A DNA stretch of 64,000 nt from Pararobbsia alpina (GCF_902859895.1 NZ_CADIKM010000021.1:26173-90172); one strand, 5' to 3'. Positions 38,060-46,792 are shown, counted from the stretch's first letter. The notes: generated from the sequence alone by a model not told the origin. Translations and numbers: made by a program.

Positions 38060-38836
38060 CTAGTGCGCCGTAGAGGCGGATACATCGAACTGTGTCTGTG
38101 ATAGTTCCTCCTTGTAGCGCAGGATGTGTGTGACGTGATCGCGATAGCGGGGAAGGGAATCACGCCGCGAGGGTGCATTCCACGGGTGATGCAAAATCAT
38201 ATCCGCGCCGAGGTAGACGGCGGCATGATTCGGGACGTTATTGCGGCTGCGGATTTTCATAAGCAGCACGTCGCCGGGTTGCGGTTCGGTATCGAGTCGA
38301 AGCGCGGTGAATCCTGCCGCCTCGTAGCCGTCCACGTACAGGCTGCTATGCCCGTCATTCCACCAATGCCCGGAGCGGTCGAAATCACGCAGCACAACCC
38401 CGTAAGCCGCACGGTAGTAGCGCCGGATTAGCCCGTAACAATCGTTCGTACCGTGGCTGAACTCGCAGCCGATGAGCGGAGCCTCATAGCCGGTGGGACC
38501 GAACTCGCACCAGTCCTCGATAGCAACGGAGCCATCGGCTTGTGCACCGAGACTCACGATTACCCACAGCGGTACACCAGCCGCCTCGCACACGGTTAGA
38601 TCGGCCTCGCTGGGCCGTGCGTGGTCGCCCGGATGCGAATGGACGATGGCTTGAATGTCCCCAAGCTCCTCCGCGTTCGCATAATCCTCAGGAGCAATGG
38701 AAAACGCCTCCGTGGCGGGCTGCGCGATGTTCCTGCAGGGGATGTACTGCCCAGCCACGACAAGCCCGCAGCACTCGGCCGGATAAACCGAGAGTGCATG
38801 CTCGGAGATGGCACTCCTAAGATTTGAGTCGATCAT
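38060..38836 (-). CDS. Tail tip assembly protein K (JAMM + NlpC/P60)
   Basis: Predicted 258 residues. The N-terminal JAMM/Mov34 domain has HSHPGDHARPSEAD (zinc ligands), and the C-terminal NlpC/P60 domain the catalytic Cys in GTNDCYGLIRRYY and His in PNHAAVYLG. This is the lambda gpK arrangement, a processing or peptidoglycan hydrolase of the tail tip. ATG 38836 overlaps the L stop (ATGA). Confidence 0.9.
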   Translation of the reverse strand: MIDSNLRSAISEHALSVYPAECCGLVVAGQYIPCRNIAQPATEAFSIAPEDYANAEELGDIQAIVHSHPGDHARPSEADLTVCEAAGVPLWVIVSLGAQADGSVAIEDWCEFGPTGYEAPLIGCEFSHGTNDCYGLIRRYYRAAYGVVLRDFDRSGHWWNDGHSSLYVDGYEAAGFTALRLDTEPQPGDVLLMKIRSRNNVPNHAAVYLGADMILHHPWNAPSRRDSLPRYRDHVTHILRYKEELSQTQFDVSASTAH

Positions 38837-39507
38837 AAAGAGCCCGTGAGACCAGCAGAGGGGAACCCGCCAAAGCTGAGAGGTGAATTCGCACCGAACC
38901 TGCATTTACAGCCGGATAGCCGCTTGCTGCAGGCGTCCTGCGATGGGTCGGAGGTGGGGAGATTGTTCTTGTCGTAGAACGCAACGCCAGTCCACGCACA
39001 TTCAATGCCGCGATATTCGAACTGACACAGCGTTGCGACTACCTGCCGTGAGGGGAGCTGCCTACCTGCGAAGTCGAGGATTGAGGACAGCGTGAATTCG
39101 ACTTGGAGATTATCCTCGCCGGTCTTTTGCTGAATAACCCAAAGCTCTACCGGCATCTCCTCGTCTGGGTCAGCCTCAGGCTGACCGTCGAGATACTTCG
39201 ATAGGGTCCGGTGCCGCTTTACCTTTGCACCTACAAGATCGCCCAGGGCGATACACAGTGCGGAGATAGAGCCGTCTACGTTACCGACTGTGATAGTAGG
39301 CGAGGGCTGGCTAGCGTCGCCCGTTCGTTCGAATCCCGCAGCCGTTACAGGCCACGGGGTATAAGCATTACCTTGCCAAGTGATCGGGCCGGACTGGAGG
39401 TGCGCATGAAAGCGGAGTACGTCTCCACCAAATGCGCTAGCGTCCAGTTCGTAAAGCTCAATCAGTTTTCCCGGCTCAAGCTGCTGAATATCAGCAGCGA
39501 TGCTCAG
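38833..39507 (-). CDS. Minor tail protein L, with CTG start codon
   Basis: Predicted 224 residues when read from CTG 39507, matching the lambda gpL family: start (L/M)SIAADIQQLEPGKLIELYEL, then a Cys-rich C-terminal region (ATLCQFEYRGIECAW, SKRLSGCKC) for the expected iron-sulfur cluster. No ATG, GTG or TTG occurs before 39156, which would remove half the protein. GGAG lies 8 nt before the CTG, and the codon preceding it is a stop. A 5-codon frame (ATG at 39521) ends in a TGA overlapping this CTG, which may couple initiation. Start is inferred. Confidence 0.82.
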   Translation of the reverse strand: MSIAADIQQLEPGKLIELYELDASAFGGDVLRFHAHLQSGPITWQGNAYTPWPVTAAGFERTGDASQPSPTITVGNVDGSISALCIALGDLVGAKVKRHRTLSKYLDGQPEADPDEEMPVELWVIQQKTGEDNLQVEFTLSSILDFAGRQLPSRQVVATLCQFEYRGIECAWTGVAFYDKNNLPTSDPSQDACSKRLSGCKCRFGANSPLSFGGFPSAGLTGSL

Positions 39508-39536
39508 TTAATGTTCTCCATTTTAATCCGATCTCC

Positions 39537-40838
39537 TTATCGAACCCGCCGCGCGCGCAGGTTGAAAGTGGCCGTGACAGTGCCAGCGCCCGTGCTAAAG
39601 TTTGCGGCAGCGACCCCGTAGATGGTCGTCGGGCCGCTCACGAGGAAGCGCTGGGGAGGTATAGCGAAAATAGGATACTCAATTAGAGACGCGCCATTTG
39701 TTACTGCTGCGGCATAGAGCGGCAGAGCCGGTAGAGTCGCTGACACGCTGCTCGCACCTGCGACCGCCTGGGAAATATTTACGGAGGTGCCCGCGAACGC
39801 GCATGAGCCACTAACTTCCCAATCTCCGGCGGACAAGACAATACTAGTAGCGTTAATGTTCGTTGCTGTCGTTAGCGCCACTGCTCCCGAGGTCGAGGAA
39901 ACATATTCGCCAACGCTCCCCGCATTGGCATTGTTGTTCGTGGTTGTGCCGACGATCCCCGCCGTGCTAGACGGCGTGATAGTGCCCGTAGCCTGAAGCG
40001 TCGTGAACTTTCCGGATGCGGGAGTCGTACCACCAATTGCCGGAGGGGTAGCAAAATTTAAGTTCCCACTATCGTAGGGGGTGTTGCCGGCGAATACGGG
40101 GCGTTGCGAGAAAGAAGTAATCCCGGTCGCCGTGGCAATTGAAATGGGGTTATCGACAATCGCGCCTGCTACGGATCGCTGAATAACGAGGGCGTTCGCC
40201 CCGGTTTTTTGGATATTCCATAGCGTCACGCCGTTCGATTGGAAAATAACATTGCTGGTGTTAGATCCACTGGTGTCATTGGCGATTAGCGCTGCGCTAG
40301 ACGCATTGATAAATGTGTTAGCGGCGAACGAAAAAGCGCCTCCAAGGAAACCAAGGCTGCCATTCCCCGCCGCGACCACACTACCACCCACTGTCAATGT
40401 ACCGATGACAGACTCGTTATCCGAGTTCGCACGGCCCCGCACTAGCACCGACCACGTATGCACACCGTCCGTATCGAAAATTGCGGACTCACCCGGATTG
40501 AGCTTGGACAGCGCTACGGTATCACCCGCGCCCGTGGCTCCGGCCAGCGTCACTACCGTTGCGCCAGTGTTACGCAGATGAATGATGCTGTCCGCCGTGC
40601 ATAGGGACGCTTGCGGAAGCTGAATAACGCCTGCAGCGGCCAAGCTGATGCTGACCCGGCGACCGACTTGAGCGGGCGTGAGAGCCGAGGCTACCGTAAC
40701 GGCGGTCGCGGATGTTAGGGCGGCCTGTGTGCCGAGAACTGTAGTGTTCGCGTTGACCTTGGTAAAGGCCGTACGGACAGTATCGCCCTGGCTACCGTCA
40801 GAGGCGGCACCAAAGGCGATAGTGCTAAGGGCTGTCAA
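39537..40838 (-). CDS. Tail fibre-like protein inserted between M and L
   Basis: Predicted 433 residues, Ala/Thr/Ser/Gly-rich with beta-helical repeats typical of phage fibres. The motif GGTTPASGKFTTLQATGTIT (near 275) is common in fibre and structural proteins. In lambda, L follows M directly; here this gene separates them. TTG 40838 overlaps the M stop. Probably a side fibre or decoration protein; receptor binding is inferred. Confidence 0.72.
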   Translation of the reverse strand: MTALSTIAFGAASDGSQGDTVRTAFTKVNANTTVLGTQAALTSATAVTVASALTPAQVGRRVSISLAAAGVIQLPQASLCTADSIIHLRNTGATVVTLAGATGAGDTVALSKLNPGESAIFDTDGVHTWSVLVRGRANSDNESVIGTLTVGGSVVAAGNGSLGFLGGAFSFAANTFINASSAALIANDTSGSNTSNVIFQSNGVTLWNIQKTGANALVIQRSVAGAIVDNPISIATATGITSFSQRPVFAGNTPYDSGNLNFATPPAIGGTTPASGKFTTLQATGTITPSSTAGIVGTTTNNNANAGSVGEYVSSTSGAVALTTATNINATSIVLSAGDWEVSGSCAFAGTSVNISQAVAGASSVSATLPALPLYAAAVTNGASLIEYPIFAIPPQRFLVSGPTTIYGVAAANFSTGAGTVTATFNLRARRVR

Positions 40839-41176
40839 GGATTGAATACCTCTATGAAAGTAGCTGTCAGCGTGTAGGCGTCGCCGTCTACCGGAGTAAT
40901 GGCGGAGCTAACAGGGCAGCGGAACAGCCCTTGAGCACGAAGCGGGGGCGTCCATAGGAACGACTGCCATCCACCCGTAGCGTCAAGGAAAGCCTTGATA
41001 GCGGCGATGACGGCAGACGGCTTTGTGAAAGTGAGCGGCCAGGAGTCGGATACGTTGTTGATCCCGTCCGCTACAGCTTGCGAGTAACCATCATTGAATT
41101 GCGCGGTTCTCGTTTTATATGAAGTAGTCCCAACTACTCCGGGCGTGGGCGCCCAGGTAAATACAGGTGTTGTCAG
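40835..41176 (-). CDS. Minor tail protein M, with CTG start codon
   Basis: Predicted 113 residues from CTG 41176: (L/M)TTPVFTWAPTPGVVG, then TAQFNDGYSQAVADGINN, the lambda gpM signature, and FLWTPPLRAQGLFRC. The frame contains no ATG, GTG or TTG at all, so a gene finder limited to those codons would miss it. A GGGAGG site lies 4 nt before the CTG. It lies between tape measure H and the fibre gene, in the expected order. Confidence 0.85.
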   Translation of the reverse strand: MTTPVFTWAPTPGVVGTTSYKTRTAQFNDGYSQAVADGINNVSDSWPLTFTKPSAVIAAIKAFLDATGGWQSFLWTPPLRAQGLFRCPVSSAITPVDGDAYTLTATFIEVFNP

Positions 41177-41192
41177 TGCCCCTCCCGGAGAG

Positions 41193-43994
41193 TTAGATTC
41201 TGTTGCGCCTAATCATGTCCGCGTAGCCCCCTTGGCCGCCCATCTTCTGAGACATGCGCTTGTCAATCATCGATTGGAACTGCGGGGCTAGTGCTACGAG
41301 GTCCTGGGGTGTCAGGCCGCCTCCGCCTCCGGAAAGGCTGAGGTGAATAGGCGAACCGCCCGATACGCTTGGGCCTACTGTCTGCGTGCCGACCGACCCG
41401 ACTACGCCGCCTGTTGCGAAGTGCGCAGCACGACCATTATTAATGCTGTCTAGCAGACTACGGTACTTGTTAGCCTGAGACGCGCGGATGACGTACTCGC
41501 CGTTTGAAAGCATGGCGGGGATGCTGTCACTCGTCCCCGTACCCGCTCCTGTGATAGAGCCGCCTGTAGCGTAGTGGCCCACCGAACCGCCTGTACTAAA
41601 GCCCGTTGAGTCTGTATTGAACAAGGCGTTAAAAATCTGACTCTCCGCAGCCTTGAGCGCGATCTTGGCTAGGTCGTCCAAGACAGATGTAGCGAATGAG
41701 CTGAAACTGAACTTGCCGGTAGTCACGAACGACTCAAGCGCATTGTTCATGTCGTTGAAAGACGCTTGAAACGCGGCGGCTGCGGTCTGTGCATTTGTCT
41801 GTGCGGACCCTACAACCGCTAGCGCGGCCTTTTGAAACTGCTCCGAATAGCTCTCTCTTAGCTGCTGCTCTTGCTGCAAGTGCGCCTCAAGCGCGGCGCG
41901 CTGGTCCTCGTACGCTTGAGCAGCTACAGCTTTCTCCTGCTGATACTCAAGCTGATCGGCAGCAGGCCCGGAGTACTTCTCCTTCAGTGCGGCAAGTTGC
42001 GTCTGGTAATCCTGTACAACCTTAAGCCGCGCGTCGTAATCCGCCTTCTGGTCCGTGCTAAGGAATCGAGTTTTGTACGTGGTGCTGTAGCTGTCTGTCT
42101 GCTTGCCCAATACTGAGGCTTCTTGCTCCGAGTACTTCTGTACGTTGCCCGCGCGTACCTGCGCCGACTTCTGCAGAGCTAGCGTGAGTTCCTGATCTAC
42201 GGCCTTGCGCTGCGAGGTCAAGTCCTGCAGGGTCTTTAGGGCTTCCTGATACGCCGAGGACTCCGGCTTGGCCGCCGCGATATCTACACGCTTCTGCGCG
42301 TTCGCAATCTCTTGGTCAATCGCCGTTGCCTGCAAGTCGTGGAGACGCTGCAGGTAAGTCGTGTTGTCAATATAGCCCGCGTCGCGTTGAGCCTTCAGAG
42401 CCGTAGCGCTTCGCTTCTCCTCAGCTTCGATGAGCTGGTTAGCCGCGACCATCGATGTGAGACGACCATTGAACGCCTGCGAGTTGTTTTTTGGCTTAGT
42501 CTTCTTCGCGTACTCGTCGTTTATCTGCTGGACCGCTGCGTAGTGCTTCTTCAGCGCCGCTTGATAGTCGGCCGATGTCTGCGAAAGGTCCTTAGTAGCC
42601 TTGGTGAATGCGGTGTTCTCCGCGTCCAGCTCGTTACCGCGCTTCTCGGACGGAGTAGCGTACTTGTCGTCTCGGAGGTAGCTATCGACGGCTACCTTTG
42701 CATCCCCACTCTTTGCACTTGCCTCGCGTGCACGCTGGGCGGAGTTGACCACGGTTTGCTGTTGGCGCAACACATCGAGCTTTTGCATTTCGACGGCGAG
42801 CTGTTGCTTGGCCGCATCCACGCTGAAAGAGGAGCCGCCCTGAATCGCTGCAAGTGCCTTTTGCGCAGCCTCAACTTTCGCAAACTGGTCTCCCACTTGC
42901 TTATCGATGCTGTCAGGTACGCCGATGTTCGAAATCGCGTTGCGTACGGTAGTAACCGAGTACTTAAGCTGGTTCCACCAATCGAGCACCGCACCCATGT
43001 GCGCATTTGCGTCTGCTTCGATAGCGGCGTGCGAATTCGCGAGGTCTCGCATAATCGCGTTGGTAGCGCCCGCCGTATCGCCCAGCTTTACGAAGTTATC
43101 TATCTCTTCTACCTGGGCAGCGCTAAACGTGTGGTGCGCGCGCTGATACGAGTCAACCCAGCTCAAGACGTTATCTTGAATCTTCGCCAGCGATTCGGCG
43201 GCTTTATCTGTGCCGATGCCGATATCGCTCGCCATTGCTACAGCGGCTTGCGTGGCTAGGCCAAGGTTATCGGCTGTGAATGCACCCGTGGCCGCGACTT
43301 GCGCCATCGCATCGCGTACCGTCTTGAGGCTCATGCTGCCGGTCTGCAGCCCGTTCGACATCTCCGCCATCTGCGCGGCAGACAGACCGATAAATCCGCC
43401 TGTTGCGTTGATCGCCTTATTGAAAGCGTCAATCTCCGCGTACCCATCGTGCACCATCTTGAAAAACAGTGCGGCCGTGCCCGCCGTCGCAGCAAACGCA
43501 AGGCCCAAGGGACTGAGTAGCAGAGCCATCGCATCGATTCGCTCACCGAGCACCATGAGCGAACCGCCAAAGCGGGACCAATTGCCCTGTGATGCCTCAT
43601 GCGCCAGTACAAGCAGTTCGCGGCGTGCGCCTGATGACGCAAAGCTAAGGTGTTCGGTATGCTCTGCTGCGGATTCAATCTGGCTGATGTACTCGGAGAC
43701 CGAATCCGCTACGCCGAGCTGCGCGGCCTTGAGCTGCATCATTTGCGCTTGCGTCTTGCCCGCAGCGTCAGCCTGTCGTGAGAGCTGCGAGACGAAATTA
43801 TTAATTGCCTTTGCGCTGGCCGTCGAGCCGTTATCTGCAGCTTCCGCGATAGCTGCCTGTGCCGCTTGTACGCGGCGGCTTGCCGCGTCTTGTGCTGCGC
43901 CGAATGCGGCGGCCGACTTTGCCGCACGGTCTAACTCGGCTGTGTAGCCGGAGGCGTCTGCAGTGACCTTTACCGATGTTTGATTAGCTGCCAC
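41193..43994 (-). CDS. Tail tape measure protein H
   Basis: Predicted 933 residues, mostly helical and Ala/Gln/Lys-rich coiled coil, with a hydrophobic segment near 158-183 (LLLSPLGLAFAATAGTAALFF). The N-terminus SVKVTADASGYTAELDRAAK and C-terminal Gly-rich region match lambda-type tape measure proteins, which set tail length and help DNA entry. Start GTG 43994 overlaps the end of the previous gene. Confidence 0.92.
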   Translation of the reverse strand: MAANQTSVKVTADASGYTAELDRAAKSAAAFGAAQDAASRRVQAAQAAIAEAADNGSTASAKAINNFVSQLSRQADAAGKTQAQMMQLKAAQLGVADSVSEYISQIESAAEHTEHLSFASSGARRELLVLAHEASQGNWSRFGGSLMVLGERIDAMALLLSPLGLAFAATAGTAALFFKMVHDGYAEIDAFNKAINATGGFIGLSAAQMAEMSNGLQTGSMSLKTVRDAMAQVAATGAFTADNLGLATQAAVAMASDIGIGTDKAAESLAKIQDNVLSWVDSYQRAHHTFSAAQVEEIDNFVKLGDTAGATNAIMRDLANSHAAIEADANAHMGAVLDWWNQLKYSVTTVRNAISNIGVPDSIDKQVGDQFAKVEAAQKALAAIQGGSSFSVDAAKQQLAVEMQKLDVLRQQQTVVNSAQRAREASAKSGDAKVAVDSYLRDDKYATPSEKRGNELDAENTAFTKATKDLSQTSADYQAALKKHYAAVQQINDEYAKKTKPKNNSQAFNGRLTSMVAANQLIEAEEKRSATALKAQRDAGYIDNTTYLQRLHDLQATAIDQEIANAQKRVDIAAAKPESSAYQEALKTLQDLTSQRKAVDQELTLALQKSAQVRAGNVQKYSEQEASVLGKQTDSYSTTYKTRFLSTDQKADYDARLKVVQDYQTQLAALKEKYSGPAADQLEYQQEKAVAAQAYEDQRAALEAHLQQEQQLRESYSEQFQKAALAVVGSAQTNAQTAAAAFQASFNDMNNALESFVTTGKFSFSSFATSVLDDLAKIALKAAESQIFNALFNTDSTGFSTGGSVGHYATGGSITGAGTGTSDSIPAMLSNGEYVIRASQANKYRSLLDSINNGRAAHFATGGVVGSVGTQTVGPSVSGGSPIHLSLSGGGGGLTPQDLVALAPQFQSMIDKRMSQKMGGQGGYADMIRRNRI

Positions 43995-44388
43995 TGCTCA
44001 CAACCTCCTGAATTTGATTAATGACCGCTATCGCGGCTTGCCCCTTCTTTGCTTCGAACGCAGGCCGGATAAAGGGCTTGGCGGCCATCTTTGAGGTGCC
44101 GTACTCAAGCAGTCGCGCGTACCAAGCCTTTTGATTGAACGTGACCGAGTAGGTAGCAAGAGCGCCCGTCACGGAGTCCTCCGGGACGTACACAATAAGC
44201 AACGACTCTTGTAGATTCCCCGTTCGGAAATGTGGCCACGCGCGCATCAGTATTTCATCGTAGAAAATCCGTGCGCCCGCGAGCGCACCCTGACGTAACG
44301 CGGACTCGGAGGTAGCCACGGCCGCGTTACGCAGTACATCGGTCAGCGCCTCAGGGTTTTCTACGGAGAATGAGTTTCTTTTTGCCAC
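43984..44388 (-). CDS. HK97 gp10-like tail completion protein
   Basis: Predicted 134 residues resembling the HK97 gp10 family: YDEILMRAWPHFRTGNLQESL, LEYGTSKMAAKPFIRPAFE. Such proteins normally sit with the head-tail connector genes; here the gene lies between the G/T pair and tape measure H. GTG 44388 lies within the end of the T frame. Role inferred from similarity. Confidence 0.72.
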   Translation of the reverse strand: MAKRNSFSVENPEALTDVLRNAAVATSESALRQGALAGARIFYDEILMRAWPHFRTGNLQESLLIVYVPEDSVTGALATYSVTFNQKAWYARLLEYGTSKMAAKPFIRPAFEAKKGQAAIAVINQIQEVVSSGS

Positions 44389-44722
44389 TAGCCTTTAGCT
44401 CCGCGAGGTTGACACCGAACACACCAGCGGCAACGGCCTCCGGAGGAGGAGCTACAGAGGGTTGTTCCGGTGGGTCGGCCCATTGGAAGAAATCCAGAGG
44501 CTTGTAGGGGGTTGAGTCTTTCTTGAGCTGCGGATTGATGACCGATGCAGCGATGGTTCCTGCGCGGATGTCGGCAATGTGGTCTCCGAATGGCTCGATA
44601 GAATAGAACGCGATCCACTCCCCAAACTCCGCGCTTGTCATTGAACGCTGCAGCTCGTCAACAGTACGGCCCATTTTTAAAGCCAGCCGGAACCAGAGCA
44701 TGCGTTCCGGGCTGGCCCTTAG
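44351..44722 (-). CDS. Tail assembly protein T, expressed as G-T frameshift extension
   Basis: Frame of 123 residues continuing from the G gene after a -1 shift: joined to the 111-residue G product it would give about 234 residues. The T part begins LRASPERMLWFRLALKMGRT, with an internal ATG at 44701, and resembles lambda gpT-type domains. It recruits tail tube and tape measure during assembly in lambda. The 3' end overlaps the gp10-like gene. Confidence 0.85.
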   Translation of the reverse strand, partial: LRASPERMLWFRLALKMGRTVDELQRSMTSAEFGEWIAFYSIEPFGDHIADIRAGTIAASVINPQLKKDSTPYKPLDFFQWADPPEQPSVAPPPEAVAAGVFGVNLAELKASGKKKLILRRKP

Positions 44723-45054
44723 TTTTTTGCTGCTGCCGCCTCCGCGTCTCCGCCGATCTTGTTGACGGAGAGTGAGTGCATAGCTAGCTCGGTCAACGCG
44801 TCCGCATTGATAGCCCGCAGGCCGTCCAAGTCTTCACGTGAAAACACGGGAGCGCCGGTTTCATCGACCACGGTAGCCGCGACGATGGACGCCTCAAAAT
44901 TGCTCGTGGACTTGTCGCCGTCGCGGACTGCAGCAAAGAACTCGTCCCGCGCTTTACCGGAGAACTTCTGAAAGCGGACTACCGCACCCAGCGCTTTAAC
45001 TTCAAGCTCGCGCACCTCGGCTGCAAGGGCCGCAAAAATTTGCTCTTTATTCAT
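44719..45054 (-). CDS. Tail assembly chaperone G
   Basis: Predicted 111 residues, acidic, starting MNKEQIFAALAAEVRELEV, with FQKFSGKARDEFFAAV and LDGLRAINADALTELA. It fits the lambda gpG-type chaperone that binds tape measure protein. ATG 45054 follows TAGGAATCTA. Its end carries the slippery sequence that yields a small amount of G-T fusion. Confidence 0.85.
   Translation of the reverse strand: MNKEQIFAALAAEVRELEVKALGAVVRFQKFSGKARDEFFAAVRDGDKSTSNFEASIVAATVVDETGAPVFSREDLDGLRAINADALTELAMHSLSVNKIGGDAEAAAAKN
44722..44728 (-). promoter_or_regulatory. Programmed -1 frameshift site, A-AAA-AAC
   Basis: The heptamer A-AAA-AAC is in the correct phase of the G gene (GCA AAA AAC TAA) and stops right before the G stop codon. 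A -1 slip reads CTA AGG GCC and enters the T frame. X-XXY-YYZ form and position match the G/GT system of lambda-like tails. Confidence 0.9.
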
Positions 45055-45061
45055 TAGATTC

Positions 45062-45211
45062 CTATTGGCACGATTCACAACCCTCATCGAGGCTGCATAG
45101 CTTGACTGGCTCGCCCCGCGCTTCGCGCAGCAGGGCGTTAATGACAGGTACGGCGTTACGCTGGACTTCCTCCATTGCGAGACGCACTATTTCCTCTACG
45201 TGGTCTATCAC
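45062..45211 (-). CDS. Small phage protein between tail tube and G
   Basis: Predicted 49 residues (MIDHVEEIVRLAMEEVQRN...), helical and ending with a cysteine pair region (CSLDEGCESC). GTG 45211 overlaps the tail tube stop (GTGA), and the G gene begins 7 bp after its stop, so it is tightly packed in the operon. Too short for many annotation cut-offs. Function unknown. Confidence 0.65.
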   Translation of the reverse strand: MIDHVEEIVRLAMEEVQRNAVPVINALLREARGEPVKLCSLDEGCESCQ

Positions 45212-45633
45212 GTACCTACGGTAATTTCGATGTCGCCGGTAATCGTCAAGCTGATAGCGCCGCTATACACACCGTCTACCTTGGCTGCAATCGGGAACGA
45301 GGCAACGAACGCCGAGAACGCGATAACCGTACCGTCCGAGAGGGTCATCTTAAACGAGCGTTCCGTAGATGCCTTCTTAGCCGCGAGCAGGGCGCTATGG
45401 CTCGGCTCTTTGAGGTTAATGTTCGTGGTAAGGGTGACGCTGCCCCAATCTTGGAGGCCAAGCACACGCTCCTTGGCTGCGGATAGCAAATCGGTAACAT
45501 CGATTTCCGCTGCCTTGCCGTCAAAGCCGCTGATGTCTGTGACGTTGACAACGGGGGTAAAAGTTGGCGTGCCCGATACGCCCGTGTCCAGCTCGATCTT
45601 AGTACCTTGTGCGGAGACTGCTGTTGAACTCAT
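45208..45633 (-). CDS. Major tail tube protein V
   Basis: Predicted 141 residues, beta-rich, with the phage tail tube pattern: TKIELDTGV...PVVNVTDISGFDGKAAEIDVT, SVTLTTNINLKEPSHSAL, SLTITGDIEITVG. It forms the tail tube; no C-terminal Ig-like extension is present, unlike lambda V. ATG 45633 has AAGGA upstream. Confidence 0.86.
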   Translation of the reverse strand: MSSTAVSAQGTKIELDTGVSGTPTFTPVVNVTDISGFDGKAAEIDVTDLLSAAKERVLGLQDWGSVTLTTNINLKEPSHSALLAAKKASTERSFKMTLSDGTVIAFSAFVASFPIAAKVDGVYSGAISLTITGDIEITVGT

Positions 45634-45642
45634 TCGTATTCC

Positions 45643-45990
45643 TTAGTATGTAATCGAAAAATCGAGGGTCGAGGCATAGAGAAGGGTGTCCTTCTCAAAA
45701 CCACTGACGGGGCCGCCGATGGGGACTGCTTTAACAGCCGGATTTACGAGGGCCTGGAATGCCTGCTCCATGATGAGAGCTGCGCCAAGGCGCGTAGTCG
45801 CGTACACAGAGATTTGCATTCGGGCATTGCGGAGCGCGGGCGTCTCGCCGTCCACGGTGTTGAATGCTTGGCCGCCTACAGCTTGGTAGGTAATCCAAGG
45901 GGCTGGCGTTTTTGCCGGGGCAACATCGGGGAATACTTGACCGTTGGCGAGCGTTTCGAGCGCTGCATAGACGATGGCCTCAGCCGTCAT
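45643..45990 (-). CDS. DUF3168-type tail terminator/completion protein
   Basis: Predicted 115 residues: MTAEAIVYAALETLANGQVFPDVAP, PWITYQAVGGQAFNT, ARMQISVYATT. This is the DUF3168 pattern of tail terminator or completion proteins, placed just upstream of the tail tube gene as usual. ATG 45990 overlaps the previous gene by 11 bp. Confidence 0.82.
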   Translation of the reverse strand: MTAEAIVYAALETLANGQVFPDVAPAKTPAPWITYQAVGGQAFNTVDGETPALRNARMQISVYATTRLGAALIMEQAFQALVNPAVKAVPIGGPVSGFEKDTLLYASTLDFSITY

Positions 45991-46156
45991 TCTTGGCGGT
46001 AGGCAGGAACGTACAGGTAATCGTAGTCACCTTGTCAATACCCGCCGACACCGTTACTTCCGTGATGTACTCGGGAAGGTCGATACAGGTACGGAGCGCA
46101 TCCACAAGCTTTTTCGTGTCGCATACGAGGTTCACGCGAATATTATCTTTAGCCAT
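45980..46156 (-). CDS. Small phage connector-region protein
   Basis: Predicted 58 residues (MAKDNIRVNLVCDTKKLVDA...), mixed beta/helix, overlapping both neighbours by a few bases. It stands where an HK97 gp10-type gene usually lies. No known motif; probably a small completion or assembly factor. A longer start at 46195 is possible. Confidence 0.6.
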   Translation of the reverse strand: MAKDNIRVNLVCDTKKLVDALRTCIDLPEYITEVTVSAGIDKVTTITCTFLPTAKNDG

Positions 46157-46505
46157 TGTTAGCGTTCTGTGTGCAGGCCAAGTCTGCGTACTCACGGGAC
46201 TTAGCGTTAGGGATAACCGAGGCGATGTTGAAAACGATGCCCCGTGCTACAGCGCGGTCTCCGTTTGTTACGTCAGTGCGGTAGCGGATTCGGATACTTG
46301 CGCTGGCGGTGTCTACCTGCGTGCCACTTGATACGGTCTCTTTGCCGGAGAGCTGGAGGATGTCTCCCCATACCCGCGCGTACTCGGTCCACGTATCGAG
46401 AGGCTGGCCCAGAGGGTCCTTTCCGGATGACTTGCGCTGTAGGGATACCCGCGTGGCGAGCGTGCCTGCCTTGAGGCCGCCTGAGGCGTTTCCGGGTCGT
46501 GTCAA
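46149..46505 (-). CDS. Head closure / head-tail adaptor protein
   Basis: Predicted 118 residues of the SPP1 gp16 / phage head-tail adaptor family: LATRVSLQRKSSGKDPLGQPLDTW, VWGDILQLSGKE, RYRTDVTNGDRA. It closes the head after packaging. TTG 46505 overlaps the previous stop (TTGA). No clear ribosome binding site, so coupled translation is likely. Confidence 0.85.
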   Translation of the reverse strand: MTRPGNASGGLKAGTLATRVSLQRKSSGKDPLGQPLDTWTEYARVWGDILQLSGKETVSSGTQVDTASASIRIRYRTDVTNGDRAVARGIVFNIASVIPNAKSREYADLACTQNANNG

Positions 46506-46792
46506 GCTAGGGCCGGGTCACGGTCGCGGGCGAGGATCGATTGCACGGCTACGCCGATAGGGTCTGTAGAGCCCTCGCGGTCCGCGTACAAGGATGCGAG
46601 TACAAGCTTTACCGCTGTCTGGACGTGCGGCGGAACGGTATCTACCGTGTAGGCCGCTGCGGTCCCCGTCTTGAGGTAGCCGATAACAAGCGCGCTCGCA
46701 GCCGTGACCATCTCACCCAGCTCGGTATCTGACTCGGTATCGTCAATGCGGAGCTGGGCTTTGGCTTGGTCCAGCGTGATTAGGTCACTCAT
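46502..46792 (-). CDS. Head-tail connector protein (gp6-like)
   Basis: Predicted 96-residue helical protein: MSDLITLDQAKAQLRIDD, TAVKLVLASLYADREG, matching the HK97 gp6-like connector family. ATG 46792 is used because the family motif begins there; it overlaps the end of the portal gene by 8 bp. Confidence 0.87.
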   Translation of the reverse strand: MSDLITLDQAKAQLRIDDTESDTELGEMVTAASALVIGYLKTGTAAAYTVDTVPPHVQTAVKLVLASLYADREGSTDPIGVAVQSILARDRDPALA

